A stretch of 64,000 bases of DNA from Streptomyces sp. NBC_00094 (GTDB lineage: Bacteria; Actinomycetota; Actinomycetes; Streptomycetales; Streptomycetaceae): assembly GCF_026343125.1 (NCBI RefSeq), contig NZ_JAPEMB010000001.1, forward strand, positions 5,647,501-5,711,500. The letters are read 5' to 3'. Both the position numbers and the translations under genes were made by a program. Position 1 is the first letter of the stretch. Every line of letters begins with the position of its first letter. This document shows positions 7,507-16,546 of the stretch, one piece after another. A model generated the notes under the pieces. That model worked only from the letters and a program-made list of their open reading frames with translations. It had not been told where the DNA came from and did not search any database.

Positions 7507-9116
7507 TACGGCACCTCGGCCTTGTCGGCGAGGTGCCCGTCGACGAAGCACAGCCGGTACACCGGGACCGCGGCGAGCAGCGTGGAGCGGTAGTACCGGC
7601 ACTCGTCCATGCCGGGCGGCTCCGCCGGAGCCCCCTTCGGCGGGCCGTCCAGCGGGTGGTCGGGCAGGTCCTCGGCGTCGGTGATGTCGGTGAGCGACTG
7701 ACCGGTCCGCATCCGGTCGTAGTCGTCCGGCTCCAGGTACGACTGGTGCTGGGTCCAGAGCGCGACCCCGGCCATGAGCAGGCCGAGCGCGGCGAGCAGG
7801 GCGAGCGGGATCCAGATCGCCTGTGCGAGGCCCTTGCGGACCTCGCGGCGGGCCCGGTCCAGCTCCCGGGCCGAGGTCGGCGCGGTCGGGGAGGCGTACG
7901 CGGTGGGGGAGGCCGCCACCGGCCCGGTCGCGGAAGCCGTCGGGATGCCGGTCGGGGAGGCCGTCGGGATGCCGGTGGGGGAGGCCGTCGGGCTGCCGGC
8001 CGGTGCCCGGCGCGGCAGGGTCGCCCGGACCGCGAAGCCCCCATCGGGCGTGGGCCCGTGGGTCAGGGAGCCGCCCGCGAGCCGCACCCGCTCGTCGAGG
8101 CCGACCAGACCCGTGCCGCCCGAGGCCGGCGGTGGCCCGGCCGAGCCGGGGGCGCTCACGACGTCCACGGTGACGCGCTCGGGACCCGCCTCGACCCGGA
8201 CGTCCACGCCGCCGCCCGGCGCGTGCTTCGCCGCGTTGGTGAGTGCCTCCTGGACCACCCGGTGCAGCGCCCACCCGGCCATCCCGTCCGGCTCGTGCCC
8301 CTCCCCGGTGACCGTCAGGGTGACCGCGAGGCCGGAGGCGCGGGCCCGGGCGACGAGCTCCTCGACCGGTGCGCCGCCGGGGGCCGTGGGCGCCGGGTCC
8401 TCGTCGGGCTGCCGCAGGACGCCGATGACGTCCCGGAGACGGGCCGTCGCGTCGGCCGCCGCGCGGCGCAGCTCGCCGGCCGCGTGCTGCTGGGCGGGGC
8501 CGAGGGCCGGGTCGACCTCCAGGACGCCGGCCCGTACGGCGATCAGGGCCAGGTCGTGGCCGAGGGAGTCGTGCATGTCGCCCGCGATACGGGACCGTTC
8601 CCGCAGCCGCTCCCGGTCGGCGACGGCCGCCTGCTCCCGCTCCATCCGGTCGGCGAGTTCCCAGCCGCTGTGCACGAGACGGTCGTACTGGCGGACGTAA
8701 CGGCCGATCAGCCAGGGCGCGACGACGGCGAGCGCCAGCGCGAGCAGCAGCGTGAACCACTGGCCGAGCGAGGTGCTGGTGATCCGGGTGAGGAGCAGCC
8801 CGACGGCGGCCACCGCGCCGAACAGCCAGAGCGCGCCCCGGGTGTGCTCCTGGCGGCGCCCGGCGAGATAGCCGAAGGCGACGAGCGCCAGGCTGTACGA
8901 GGGCGTGAACAGCTCCAGGGTGGCGGCCAGGCTCAGCGCGACCGTCACCGCGATCGGCGCCGGCGGCCACTTCCGGCTGATCGCGACGCAGCCGCCGAGC
9001 ACCACGACGCCGACGGCGACCTGCGGCCAGCTCCCGCCGTCGTTGGGGTCCGACCGCAGCAGGACCGGGACGCACAGCAGCAGCCACAGCCCCAGGTCGA
9101 AGAGCCGCTCACGCAT
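7506..9116 (-). CDS. Sensor histidine kinase (HisKA_3/NarL-NreB type) with an unusual C-terminal membrane domain
   Basis: 536 residues. Residues 8-135 contain about five membrane helices. The dimerisation box RSRIAGDMHDSLGHDLAL puts the phospho-acceptor at His182, and the HATPase domain (about 285-370) shows the N-box VVQEALTNAAKHAPG and the G-box GGTGLVGLDERV. After the HATPase domain the protein continues through a Thr/Pro/Ala linker with three copies of an 8-residue SPTGIPTA repeat, a further membrane helix (about 435-457) and a short outside tail with two cysteines. Most kinases of this family end after HATPase. The ATG at 9116 overlaps the regulator stop by 8 nt, so regulator and kinase are translated together. 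The signal is unknown. Confidence 0.88.
   Translation of the reverse strand: MRERLFDLGLWLLLCVPVLLRSDPNDGGSWPQVAVGVVVLGGCVAISRKWPPAPIAVTVALSLAATLELFTPSYSLALVAFGYLAGRRQEHTRGALWLFGAVAAVGLLLTRITSTSLGQWFTLLLALALAVVAPWLIGRYVRQYDRLVHSGWELADRMEREQAAVADRERLRERSRIAGDMHDSLGHDLALIAVRAGVLEVDPALGPAQQHAAGELRRAAADATARLRDVIGVLRQPDEDPAPTAPGGAPVEELVARARASGLAVTLTVTGEGHEPDGMAGWALHRVVQEALTNAAKHAPGGGVDVRVEAGPERVTVDVVSAPGSAGPPPASGGTGLVGLDERVRLAGGSLTHGPTPDGGFAVRATLPRRAPAGSPTASPTGIPTASPTGIPTASATGPVAASPTAYASPTAPTSARELDRARREVRKGLAQAIWIPLALLAALGLLMAGVALWTQHQSYLEPDDYDRMRTGQSLTDITDAEDLPDHPLDGPPKGAPAEPPGMDECRYYRSTLLAAVPVYRLCFVDGHLADKAEVP
7934..8005 (-). repeat. Three 24-bp tandem repeats inside the histidine kinase gene
   Basis: Units at 7934-7957, 7958-7981 and 7982-8005; the first two are nearly identical and the third diverges. 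They encode the SPTGIPTA linker between the ATPase domain and the extra membrane helix, keep the frame, and could vary in number between strains. Confidence 0.85.
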
Positions 9117-9765
9117 CGGGGACCACACCCGCCTCGTACGCGAGGACCGCGAGCTGCACACGGTTGCGGAGGCCCAGGCGGCCGAGGACGGCGCTCACGT
9201 GCGCCTTGACGGTGCCCTCGACGACGTACAGGCGCTCGGCGATCTCCTGGTTGGAGAGCCCGGCGCCGAGCAGGGCGACGACCTCCCGTTCCCGGCCGGT
9301 GAGCGGCTCCAGGCGGGTCCGTGCCTCGGCGGCGCGGGCGAGGCGCTCGCCGCCGAGGGTGTCGATGACCCGGCGGGCGACGGCGGGGGAGAGGGCGGCG
9401 CCGCCCCCGGCCACGGCCCGGACCCCGGCGATGAGTTCGCGCGGGTCGCCGGACTTGAGCAGGAAGCCGCTGACGCCGAGGCCGAGCGCCCGTGCGATGT
9501 AGGCGTCCTCGGAGAAGGTGGTGAGCATGACGACGGCCGTGTCCGGAACGGTCCCGCGCAGCTCCCCGGCGGCGCCGAGTCCGTCGAGCCGGGGCATCCG
9601 GATGTCGAGCAGGGCGACGTCGGGCCGGTGGAGGCGGGCGAGCTCCACGGCCTCGTGGCCGTCGCCGGCCTCGGCGACCACCTCGATCCCGGGGTCGGTG
9701 GTGAGGATGGCCCGGACCCCGGCCCTGATCATCGTCTCGTCGTCCGCCAGCAGCACCCTGATCAT
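9109..9765 (-). CDS. LuxR/NarL-family response regulator
   Basis: 218 residues. The receiver domain begins IRVLLADDETMIRAGVRAIL (acidic pocket), has the phospho-acceptor Asp in VALLDIRMPRLDGL, the conserved Thr in VVMLTTFSEDAYI and Lys in FLLKSGDP. The C-terminal LuxR helix-turn-helix is LTGREREVVALLGAGLSNQEIAERL. The start at ATG 9765 directly before IRVLLADDE is chosen over an upstream ATG because the latter would add an unconserved leader that encodes the terminator hairpin. The kinase partner follows with overlapping ends. Targets unknown; the secreted protease upstream on the same strand is only a neighbour. Confidence 0.93.
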   Translation of the reverse strand: MIRVLLADDETMIRAGVRAILTTDPGIEVVAEAGDGHEAVELARLHRPDVALLDIRMPRLDGLGAAGELRGTVPDTAVVMLTTFSEDAYIARALGLGVSGFLLKSGDPRELIAGVRAVAGGGAALSPAVARRVIDTLGGERLARAAEARTRLEPLTGREREVVALLGAGLSNQEIAERLYVVEGTVKAHVSAVLGRLGLRNRVQLAVLAYEAGVVPDA

Positions 9766-9788
9766 GCGCCCCAGGGTAGGCAGAAGCG

Positions 9789-9824
9789 CGGACGCCCGGA
9801 GGGAAGGTTCCCTCCGGGCGTCCG
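9789..9824 (-). terminator. Perfect 17-bp terminator hairpin after the M4 protease gene
   Basis: Arms 9789-9805 and 9808-9824 are exact reverse complements with a 2-nt centre (effective loop about 4-6 nt). It lies 41 nt beyond the protease stop and 24 nt before the response regulator start, so it separates the two transcripts. Confidence 0.85.
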
Positions 9825-9864
9825 TCACCTCACTTCAGCGCGCTTCTCGTTGCGCCTTCCGGGG

Positions 9865-11898
9865 TTACGGGAAGGTGAGCTTGAAGGCGTTGATGTAGCC
9901 GGTGTCGATCGAGGCCTTGTCCTGGACGCGGAGCTTCCAGGCGCCGTTGGCGACCTCTGAGGAGGCGTTCACGGTGAAGGTCTGGACGATGTTGTCGGCG
10001 CTGCCGCCGGACCGGTTGCTCAGGCTGTAGACCGAGCCGTCGGGGGCGATGAGGTCGACGACGAGGTCACCGCGGTAGGTGTGGACGATGTCCACGCCGA
10101 CGGCGAGGTTGGTCGGGGCGTTGCCGGTGATCCCGGTGACGTTGACCGTCGAGGTGACCGCGGCGCCGGGGGAGTCCGGGATGGACACGTCGGCCGTGTT
10201 CTCGAAGGACGTGCCGGTGGGCGGGGTGCCGCCGCCGGAGCGCGGACCCACGTTGATGGCGGCCCAGGCGTCCTCGACGGCCGCGACCTCGGGGCTGGTC
10301 GCGCCGTAGAGCGCCTTGGCGACGTCGACCGTGCCGGTGCGGGCACCGGCGTAGTTCGTGGTCGTGCCCCACTTGGTGGTGAGCGCCTTGAACCAGATCA
10401 GCGCGGCCTTGTCCCGGCCGATGCCGGTGACGGGCAGGCCGTCGGAGGTCGGCGAGTCGTAGGTGACGCCGTTGACGGTCTTGACGCCGCTGCCCTCGGA
10501 GAGCAGGTAGAAGAAGTGGTTCGCCGGGCCCGAGGAGTAGTGGACGTCGATCGAGCCTATGCCCGAGTACCAGGCGTCCTTGGACGAGCCGTCCTTGCTC
10601 GGCTTGTCCATGTAGCGCAGCGGGGTGCCGTTGCCGCGGATGTCGATCTTCTCGCCGACCAGGTAGTCGCCCGGGTCGTTGGAGTTGTTGGCGTAGAACT
10701 CGACGGCTGCCGCGAAGATGTCCGAGGTGGCCTCGTTGAGGCCGCCGGACTCGCCGCTGTACTGGAGGCCCGCGGTGTTGGAGGTGACGCCGTGCGTCAT
10801 CTCGTGCGCGGCCACGTCGATGGACGTGAGCGGCTTGGTGTTGTTGGCGCCGTCGCCGTACGTCATGCAGAAGCAGGAGTCCTGCCAGAAGGCGTTGACG
10901 TACGCGTTGCCGTAGTGGACGCGGGAGTACGCGCCGACACCGTCGCCGCGGATGCCGTTGCGGCCCTGGACGTTCTTGTAGTAGTCCCAGGTGAGCGCGG
11001 CGCCGTAGTGCGCGTCGGCGCCGGCGGTCTCCAGGTCCTGCGGGGTGCCGTTGCCCCAGACGTCGTCGCTGCCGGAGAACAGCGTCCCGGTGCCCGACGT
11101 ACCCCGGTTGAGGTTGTACGTCTTGTGGTTGCCGCGGGTCGTGTCGGTCAGCGTGTACGAGGGCGCCGTGCCGAGCGTGACCGAGCCGCTGTACTGGGTG
11201 TTGCCGGTGCCGGTCTCGACGGCCTGCCACTCGTACAGCTTCTTGCCGGTCTTCGCGTCGGTGACGACGTGCAGCTCGTTCGGCGTGCCGTCGTGCTGGA
11301 GACCGCCGACGACGGTCTCGTACGCGAGGACGGGAGCGCCCTGGGCCATCCAGACGACCTTGCGCGGGGCGCGCTCGGCGGCGGCCTTGTCGGAGCCGTC
11401 CGCCTGGGCGAGGCCGACGGCCTGCTTCTCGGCGGCGGCCGGCGTGACGGTCGCGCTGGTGTCGACGTTCTTCAGCTCCGCGCGGGAGGCCTTGGAGACG
11501 CTCTGGGTCGCGCCGGCCTTGGACTCCTCGACGACGAGGTCGCCGCCGAGGACGGGCAGTCCGGCGTAGGTGCGCTCGTAGCGCGTGTGGGTCGTGCCGT
11601 CGCGGTCCTGCACGACGTCACGGACGACCAGTTTCTCCTGGGCGCCGAGGCCGAGGGCCTTGGCCGTGGCGGCCTTGTCGGCGTCGGCGGCCTTGATGAG
11701 CGCGGTGCGCTCGGCCGGGGAGAGGTCGGCCGGGAGCTTGCCGGGGTTCGCCGAAGTGCCCTGCTGGGCCTTCGAGGCTGCGCCCCAGGGGGTGTTGGCC
11801 GCGGTGGCGGAACCGGTCTGGACGCTCACGGCGAGCATGGCGGCGGCAGCGATCAGAGCGCCGGTCGCGGTGGCGCGGCGGCTGGGCGTGGATCTCAC
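9865..11898 (-). CDS. Secreted M4 (thermolysin-family) metalloprotease with P domain
   Basis: 677 residues. A Sec signal peptide (basic start, hydrophobic core, cleavage near SATAA-NTPW) is followed by an FTP/PepSY-like propeptide that inhibits and assists folding, then the peptidase. The zinc site is HEMTH (His365, Glu366, His369) and the third ligand is Glu in GGLNEATSDIF about 25 residues later. Catalytic His of the M4_C domain is probably in SIDVHYSSGPANHFFY. The last ~90 residues (SIPDSPGAAVTSTVNV onward) are a proprotein-convertase P domain, common on Streptomyces exoproteases and often removed. GTG 11898 has AAGGAG 5 nt upstream. Function: extracellular protein degradation; monocistronic. 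Confidence 0.93.
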   Translation of the reverse strand: MRSTPSRRATATGALIAAAAMLAVSVQTGSATAANTPWGAASKAQQGTSANPGKLPADLSPAERTALIKAADADKAATAKALGLGAQEKLVVRDVVQDRDGTTHTRYERTYAGLPVLGGDLVVEESKAGATQSVSKASRAELKNVDTSATVTPAAAEKQAVGLAQADGSDKAAAERAPRKVVWMAQGAPVLAYETVVGGLQHDGTPNELHVVTDAKTGKKLYEWQAVETGTGNTQYSGSVTLGTAPSYTLTDTTRGNHKTYNLNRGTSGTGTLFSGSDDVWGNGTPQDLETAGADAHYGAALTWDYYKNVQGRNGIRGDGVGAYSRVHYGNAYVNAFWQDSCFCMTYGDGANNTKPLTSIDVAAHEMTHGVTSNTAGLQYSGESGGLNEATSDIFAAAVEFYANNSNDPGDYLVGEKIDIRGNGTPLRYMDKPSKDGSSKDAWYSGIGSIDVHYSSGPANHFFYLLSEGSGVKTVNGVTYDSPTSDGLPVTGIGRDKAALIWFKALTTKWGTTTNYAGARTGTVDVAKALYGATSPEVAAVEDAWAAINVGPRSGGGTPPTGTSFENTADVSIPDSPGAAVTSTVNVTGITGNAPTNLAVGVDIVHTYRGDLVVDLIAPDGSVYSLSNRSGGSADNIVQTFTVNASSEVANGAWKLRVQDKASIDTGYINAFKLTFP

Positions 11899-12021
11899 GC
11901 AGACTCCTTATGCGAGGGGGGTACCGGCGGACTGGGTCGGTCCGTCCGGGCGGAGCAAGGAGAGCTGTGGAGCACGTTCGGGTGAAGCGGCGAACAGTGA
12001 TGCGAAGAGCCGGGGAGAGAG

Positions 12022-12046
12022 TGACAGGAATGACGGGGACCTGTCA
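12022..12046. promoter_or_regulatory. Inverted repeat upstream of the M4 protease
   Basis: TGACAGG (12022-12028) and CCTGTCA (12040-12046) are exact inverted copies 11 nt apart, about 125-150 nt upstream of the protease start, within the 203-bp gap 11899-12101. The spacing suits a dimeric regulator site. No clear -35/-10 pair was assigned. Confidence 0.4.
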
Positions 12047-12101
12047 GGAGTGCATCGACAAGTTGGCCGGAATTCGTCCGCTGCCCGTACGTCCGTGTTC
12101 G

Positions 12102-13013
12102 TTAACCGGACGTTTCGTCGATCATGGACGCGATGCCGTCCAGCGTTCGCTGGAGCCCGAATTCGAAGAGCGCGTCCAGGTCCAGACCGAAGTCTCCGCC
12201 GCTGCTGACGGAGTTCAGCTCGGGGTACGAACCGCCCGCCTGGATCGCGTCGAACCGTGGCTCATTCTGTTCCATCCACTCGCCGTCGGAGATCCCTGTG
12301 TCCTGCCGCGCCTGCTCCTCCAGATCGGCCGCCATCGACAGTCCCTGGACGTAGGCGAAGATCAGCAGATGCGCGTGGAGCTTCTCCGTGTGCGTCAGCG
12401 GAGTGCCCCGCAACGACTGCAGCACCCACTCCAGGTACGCCATCGCGTTCCGCGTCGCGACCGGCCGTGTGAACGAGGCCATCGCGTGCGCCATCCACCG
12501 GTGCCGCTCGTACACCCCGCGCAGCCAGCGCGCCCCCCGCTCCAGGCCCACCCGCCACTCCGCCGGCACCGGCCCCAGCGGCACCTCGCCGCAGGCCGCG
12601 TCCGCCATCAGCCGCACCAGCTCGGCCTTTCCCGGCACATGGCGGTACAGCGTCATCGTCGACACCCCGAGCGCCGTCGCCACCCGGCGCATCGTCAGCG
12701 CGTTCAGGCCCTCGGCGTCGGCCAGTTCGAGTGCCGTCTCGACCAGGCGCTCCCGTGACAGCGGCTCGGCGCCATCCGCTTGCGCGTGTCGTCCCGCCGG
12801 GGCGACGACCACCGTGCCCACCCCCGGCTCCGGCCGCACCAGACCCTCCTGGCGCAGCACCCCGAGCGCCTTCGTGGCCGTCGCCATCGCCACGCCCCAC
12901 TCGCGCGTGATCGCCCGCGTCGACGGCACCAGGTCGCCCGGTGACAGCTCGCCCGCCCGGACCCGGCGGCGGAGCTCGGCGGCGATGGCGAGGTAGGGCG
13001 GCTGGTCCGTCAC
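12102..13013 (-). CDS. GntR-TetR two-HTH fusion repressor
   Basis: 303 residues with two DNA-binding modules. Residues 1-70 are a GntR winged helix (YLAIAAELRRRVRAGELSPG, then PSTRAITREWGVAMATATKAL). After a linker of about 20 residues comes a TetR domain (LVETALELADAEGLNALTMRRVATALGVSTMTLYRHV) with a TetR_C-like ligand domain. This architecture recurs in actinobacteria next to pumps. It is divergent from the MFS gene at 13139; the shared 125-bp region carries inverted CTAGTGC elements, so it probably represses both genes until a ligand binds (inference). GTG start at 13013; no good ribosome site is visible. Confidence 0.87.
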   Translation of the reverse strand: MTDQPPYLAIAAELRRRVRAGELSPGDLVPSTRAITREWGVAMATATKALGVLRQEGLVRPEPGVGTVVVAPAGRHAQADGAEPLSRERLVETALELADAEGLNALTMRRVATALGVSTMTLYRHVPGKAELVRLMADAACGEVPLGPVPAEWRVGLERGARWLRGVYERHRWMAHAMASFTRPVATRNAMAYLEWVLQSLRGTPLTHTEKLHAHLLIFAYVQGLSMAADLEEQARQDTGISDGEWMEQNEPRFDAIQAGGSYPELNSVSSGGDFGLDLDALFEFGLQRTLDGIASMIDETSG

Positions 13014-13024
13014 GCGGCGGAGTG

Positions 13025-13095
13025 TACTAGTGCGGTCGGGACGGTGTACGCCTTGGTGTGGCGGGGTTCTGACGGTGTGATGCCCGGTGCACTAG
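13025..13095. promoter_or_regulatory. Divergent regulator/pump control region with inverted CTAGTGC motifs
   Basis: CTAGTGC (13027-13033) and its exact reverse complement GCACTAG (13089-13095) lie 55 nt apart, one near each gene's start. Next to the first, TACACT read on the minus strand is a plausible -10 for the repressor gene. A second GTGTAC-like half site occurs at 13044-13049. This arrangement fits one operator per divergent promoter. Confidence 0.5.
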
Positions 13096-13138
13096 GGCGG
13101 GAGTGGCCTTGTACGCCCGTCGCTGCTTCCTTGCTCCC

Positions 13139-14632
13139 ATGACACTCACCGCAAGCCCCGGACACACCGCGGGACCCGGGCCCTCCCGCGCCGGGCGGCG
13201 CGAATGGGCCGCCCTCTGCGTCCTCATGCTGCCCCTCCTCCTCGTCTCCATGGACGTCTCCGTCCTCTACTTCGCCATCCCCTCCATCAGCGCCGACCTC
13301 CGCCCCGGAGCCACCGAACAGCTCTGGATCCTCGACACCTACGGCTTCGTCCTCGCCGGACTCCTCGTCACCATGGGCGCCCTCGGCGACCGCGTCGGCC
13401 GCCGCCGGCTCCTCCTCGGCGGCGCCGCCCTCTTCGGCGTCGCCTCCGTCGCCGCCGCCTACGCCCACACCCCCGGCGCCCTCATCGCCGCCCGGGCCCT
13501 CCTCGGGCTCGCCGGCGCCTGCCTCATGCCCACCACCCTCGCCCTGATCCGCACCCTCTTCCGGGACCCGGCCCAACGGGCCAAGGCCGTCACCCTGTGG
13601 ACCTCCGTCATGGCGAGCGGCATCTCCCTCGGACCCGTCGTCAGCGGCGCCCTCGTCGAACACTTCTGGTGGGGGTCGGTCTTCCTCGTCAACCTGCCCG
13701 CCATGGCCCTGCTCCTCGTCCTCGGACCCCTCCTGCTTCCCGAGTCCAAGGGGGCGGCCACTCCCGGGCCGTTCGACCTGGCGAGTGCCGGGCTCTCCCT
13801 CGCCGCGCTGCTGCCCCTCATCCACGGGATCAAGGAGCTCGCCAAGGACGGGTGGGCGCCGCTGCCCGTCCTCGGCGTGGCCGGCGGACTGATCCTGGCC
13901 GGTGTCTTCGTCCGCCGACAGCGTCGGATCGCCCATCCCATGGTCGACCTCGCCCTGATCCGTACCCGGGCCTACGGCGGCTCCGTCCTCGTCAACCTGC
14001 TCGCCATGGTGGCGACCGTCGGCTTCGCCGTCTTCCTCACCCAGTACCTGCAGTCCGTCCTCGGCCAGAGCCCGCTCGAAGCGGCCCTGTGGAGCCTGGT
14101 CCCCACCCTCGGCGTCCTCGTCGCCGCCCCGACCGCCGCGGCCCTCGCCCGCCGGGTCGACCGGGCGTACGTGATGGGGGGCGGTTTCCTCGTCTCCGCC
14201 GGCGGCTTCGCCTGGATGGCGGGCGTCGACCGCGCCACCCCGCTCTGGGTGGTCCTCGTGGCCTGCGCCCTCTACGCCGCCGGGCTCGTCTCCGCCATGA
14301 CCCTCGCCAACGAACTCGCCCTCGGCGCCGCCCCGCCCGAGCGCGCGGGCGCGGCCGCAGCCGTCCTCGAATCGGGCCAGGAGCTCGGCGGGGCGCTCGG
14401 CATGGCGATCCTCGGCTCGATCGGCGCCGCCGTCTACACCGCCGCGATGCCCCCCTCGGCCCCCGCCGCCGCCCGGGAGACGCTGGGCGGTGCGCTGACG
14501 GGGACGCCGGACGTCCTCGACGCGGCTCGTTCCGCCTTCACCGAGGCCATGAGCGGTGCCGCGGTGGGGGCTTCGCTGCTGATGCTCGTCGCTGCCGTGA
14601 TGTCGGTCGTCCTGTTGCGGGGGCGTACCTGA
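13139..14632 (+). CDS. MFS multidrug efflux transporter (DHA2, SmvA/QacA-like)
   Basis: 497 residues with about 14 membrane helices. Family marks are LVSMDVSVLYFAIPSISADL in helix 1, LLVTMGALGDRVGRRRLL in the 2-3 loop, and GLAGACLMPTTLALIRTLF. This branch exports quaternary ammonium and other cationic compounds. The ATG at 13139 gives a short hydrophilic leader as in relatives; no Shine-Dalgarno precedes it, so either the mRNA is leaderless or the GTG at 13103 is used. Probably controlled by the divergent GntR-TetR protein, together forming a drug-inducible efflux module (inference). Confidence 0.87.
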   Translation: MTLTASPGHTAGPGPSRAGRREWAALCVLMLPLLLVSMDVSVLYFAIPSISADLRPGATEQLWILDTYGFVLAGLLVTMGALGDRVGRRRLLLGGAALFGVASVAAAYAHTPGALIAARALLGLAGACLMPTTLALIRTLFRDPAQRAKAVTLWTSVMASGISLGPVVSGALVEHFWWGSVFLVNLPAMALLLVLGPLLLPESKGAATPGPFDLASAGLSLAALLPLIHGIKELAKDGWAPLPVLGVAGGLILAGVFVRRQRRIAHPMVDLALIRTRAYGGSVLVNLLAMVATVGFAVFLTQYLQSVLGQSPLEAALWSLVPTLGVLVAAPTAAALARRVDRAYVMGGGFLVSAGGFAWMAGVDRATPLWVVLVACALYAAGLVSAMTLANELALGAAPPERAGAAAAVLESGQELGGALGMAILGSIGAAVYTAAMPPSAPAAARETLGGALTGTPDVLDAARSAFTEAMSGAAVGASLLMLVAAVMSVVLLRGRT

Positions 14633-14689
14633 GTGATGGCCGGGCGGGAGACGTTCCGGGGCCGGTGCCCCCGCCCGGCGGGTTGCCGC

Positions 14690-16546
14690 TCAGCCCACCA
14701 GGCTGTCCCGCCAGGCGCGGTGCAGGCTCGCGTACTGGCCCTCGTTCCTCACCAGGGTCCTCGGCGTGCCGTCCTCGATCACCCGGCCCGCCTCCATCAC
14801 CAGGACCCGGTCCGCCACCTCGACCGTGGAGAGGCGGTGGGCGATGACCACCGCCGTACGGCCCGCCAGGACCGTGTCCATCGCCCGCTGCACCGCCCGT
14901 TCGCCCGGCACGTCCAGCGAGCTCGTCGCCTCGTCCAGGATCAGGACCGCCGGGTCCGCCAGGAGCGCCCGGGCGAAGGCCACGAGCTGGCGCTGGCCCG
15001 CCGAGATGCGGCCGCCCCGCTTGCGTACGTCCGTGTCGTAGCCGTCCGGGAGGCCCGCGATGAACTCGTGGGCCCCGATCGCCTTCGCCGCCGCCTCGAT
15101 CTCCTCGCGGGTGGCGTCAGGGCGGCCGATCGCGATGTTCTCCGCCACCGTCCCGGAGAAGAGGAACGCCTCCTGCGTGACCATGACGACACCTCGCCGG
15201 AGCTCCGGTGTGGCGAGGTCCCGGAGGTCCACCCCGTCGAGCAGGACCCGGCCGTCCGTCGGGTCGTAGAAGCGCGCCAGGAGCTTCGCCAGCGTCGACT
15301 TGCCCGCGCCCGTCGCGCCCACCACCGCCACCGTCTGGCCCGCCGGGATCGCCAGGTCGAAGGTGGGCAGCACCTCGCCGCCCGTGCGGTAGGCGAACCG
15401 GACCTTCTCGAAGACCACCTCGCGGCCGGGTGCGCCCGTGCGCGCGGGCAGCTCCCTCGGCTCCGTCGCCTCCGGGACTCCCGGCTCCTGCGCCAGGAGA
15501 CCCGCGATCTTGGCGAGGCTCGCCGCCGCCGACTCGTACGAGTTGAGGAACATCCCGAGCCGGTCGATCGGGTCGTACAGGCGCCGCATGTACAGCACGG
15601 CCGCCGCCAGGACGCCCAGCTCCAGGGTGCCGTCCGCGACGCGGTACGCCCCCCACAGGCACATGCCCGCCACCGCCGTGTTCGCGACGAGCCGCGAACC
15701 GACGACGTAGCGGGCCATCTCCAGGAGCGCGTCGCCGTTGCTGAGCTCGTGCCGGCGGTTGAGCGCCGCGAACTCGGTGTCGTTCGTCTCCTCGCGGCGG
15801 AACGCCCGGACCGGGCGGATCCCGTTCATCGTCTCCGCGAACTTCACGATCACGCCCGCGATGGCCGTGGACCGCTCGGCGTACACCGCGCCCGCGCGGC
15901 GGCGGTAGAGCCGTACGAGCAGGTAGAGCGGGACGAAGGAGGCCACGGCCACCCCACCGATGCCCAGGTCGAGCCAGAGCAGGATGACGGCGATGGAGAC
16001 GAAGGAGAGGACGACGCCGATCAGTTCCTGCAGGCCCTCCGAGAGCAGCTCGCGGAGCGACTCGACGTCCGTCGTCGAGCGGGAGATCAGGCGGCCCGAG
16101 GTGTAGCGCTCGTGGAAGTCGACGCTCAGGACCTGCGCGTGGCGGAAGATCCGGCCGCGCAGATCGAGCAGCACGTCCTGGTTGACCCGGGCAGCCACCC
16201 GTACGAAGGCGTACTGGAGGAGTCCCGAGAGCGTGGCGCAGAGCAGGTAGCCGAGCGCGACCGCCACCACCGGGCCGTGGTCTCCCGCCCGGAAGGCCGG
16301 GACGCCCCGGTCGATGGCGTACGCGACGAGCAGCGGTCCCGCCTGGATCGCCACCTCCTTGACGAGGAGGACGAGCGCGGCGACCGTGACCCGCAGCCGG
16401 TGCGTGGCGAGCAGCGAGCGCAGCAGCGCGCCCGTCGCTCCCGGCGGCGACGGCAGGTCGTCGCGGTCGAAGGGGTCCGTCGGCGGTGTGTCGGGCAGGG
16501 GCGCGTGCGGGGCTTCGTCCCTCGTCGCGACGGTGGTGTCCGTCAT
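14690..16546 (-). CDS. ABC exporter half-transporter with intact Walker B glutamate (subunit 2 of a heterodimer)
   Basis: 618 residues: an ABC transporter type-1 membrane domain (about 45-340, six helices) and a nucleotide-binding domain. Walker A GATGAGKST, signature ISAGQRQLVAFARAL (first two positions differ from LSGGQ) and Walker B VLILDEATSSLD with catalytic Glu. It follows the 620-residue partner with a 4-nt ATGA overlap. The altered signature here pairs with the degenerate Walker B of the partner, the arrangement of asymmetric heterodimeric exporters such as BmrCD and TM287/288. Likely exports lipids or drugs; substrate unknown. Confidence 0.9.
   Translation of the reverse strand: MTDTTVATRDEAPHAPLPDTPPTDPFDRDDLPSPPGATGALLRSLLATHRLRVTVAALVLLVKEVAIQAGPLLVAYAIDRGVPAFRAGDHGPVVAVALGYLLCATLSGLLQYAFVRVAARVNQDVLLDLRGRIFRHAQVLSVDFHERYTSGRLISRSTTDVESLRELLSEGLQELIGVVLSFVSIAVILLWLDLGIGGVAVASFVPLYLLVRLYRRRAGAVYAERSTAIAGVIVKFAETMNGIRPVRAFRREETNDTEFAALNRRHELSNGDALLEMARYVVGSRLVANTAVAGMCLWGAYRVADGTLELGVLAAAVLYMRRLYDPIDRLGMFLNSYESAAASLAKIAGLLAQEPGVPEATEPRELPARTGAPGREVVFEKVRFAYRTGGEVLPTFDLAIPAGQTVAVVGATGAGKSTLAKLLARFYDPTDGRVLLDGVDLRDLATPELRRGVVMVTQEAFLFSGTVAENIAIGRPDATREEIEAAAKAIGAHEFIAGLPDGYDTDVRKRGGRISAGQRQLVAFARALLADPAVLILDEATSSLDVPGERAVQRAMDTVLAGRTAVVIAHRLSTVEVADRVLVMEAGRVIEDGTPRTLVRNEGQYASLHRAWRDSLVG

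Noticed and set aside
7934..8005. CRISPR-like repeats
   Set aside because: Contiguous in-frame repeats without spacers, inside a kinase gene.
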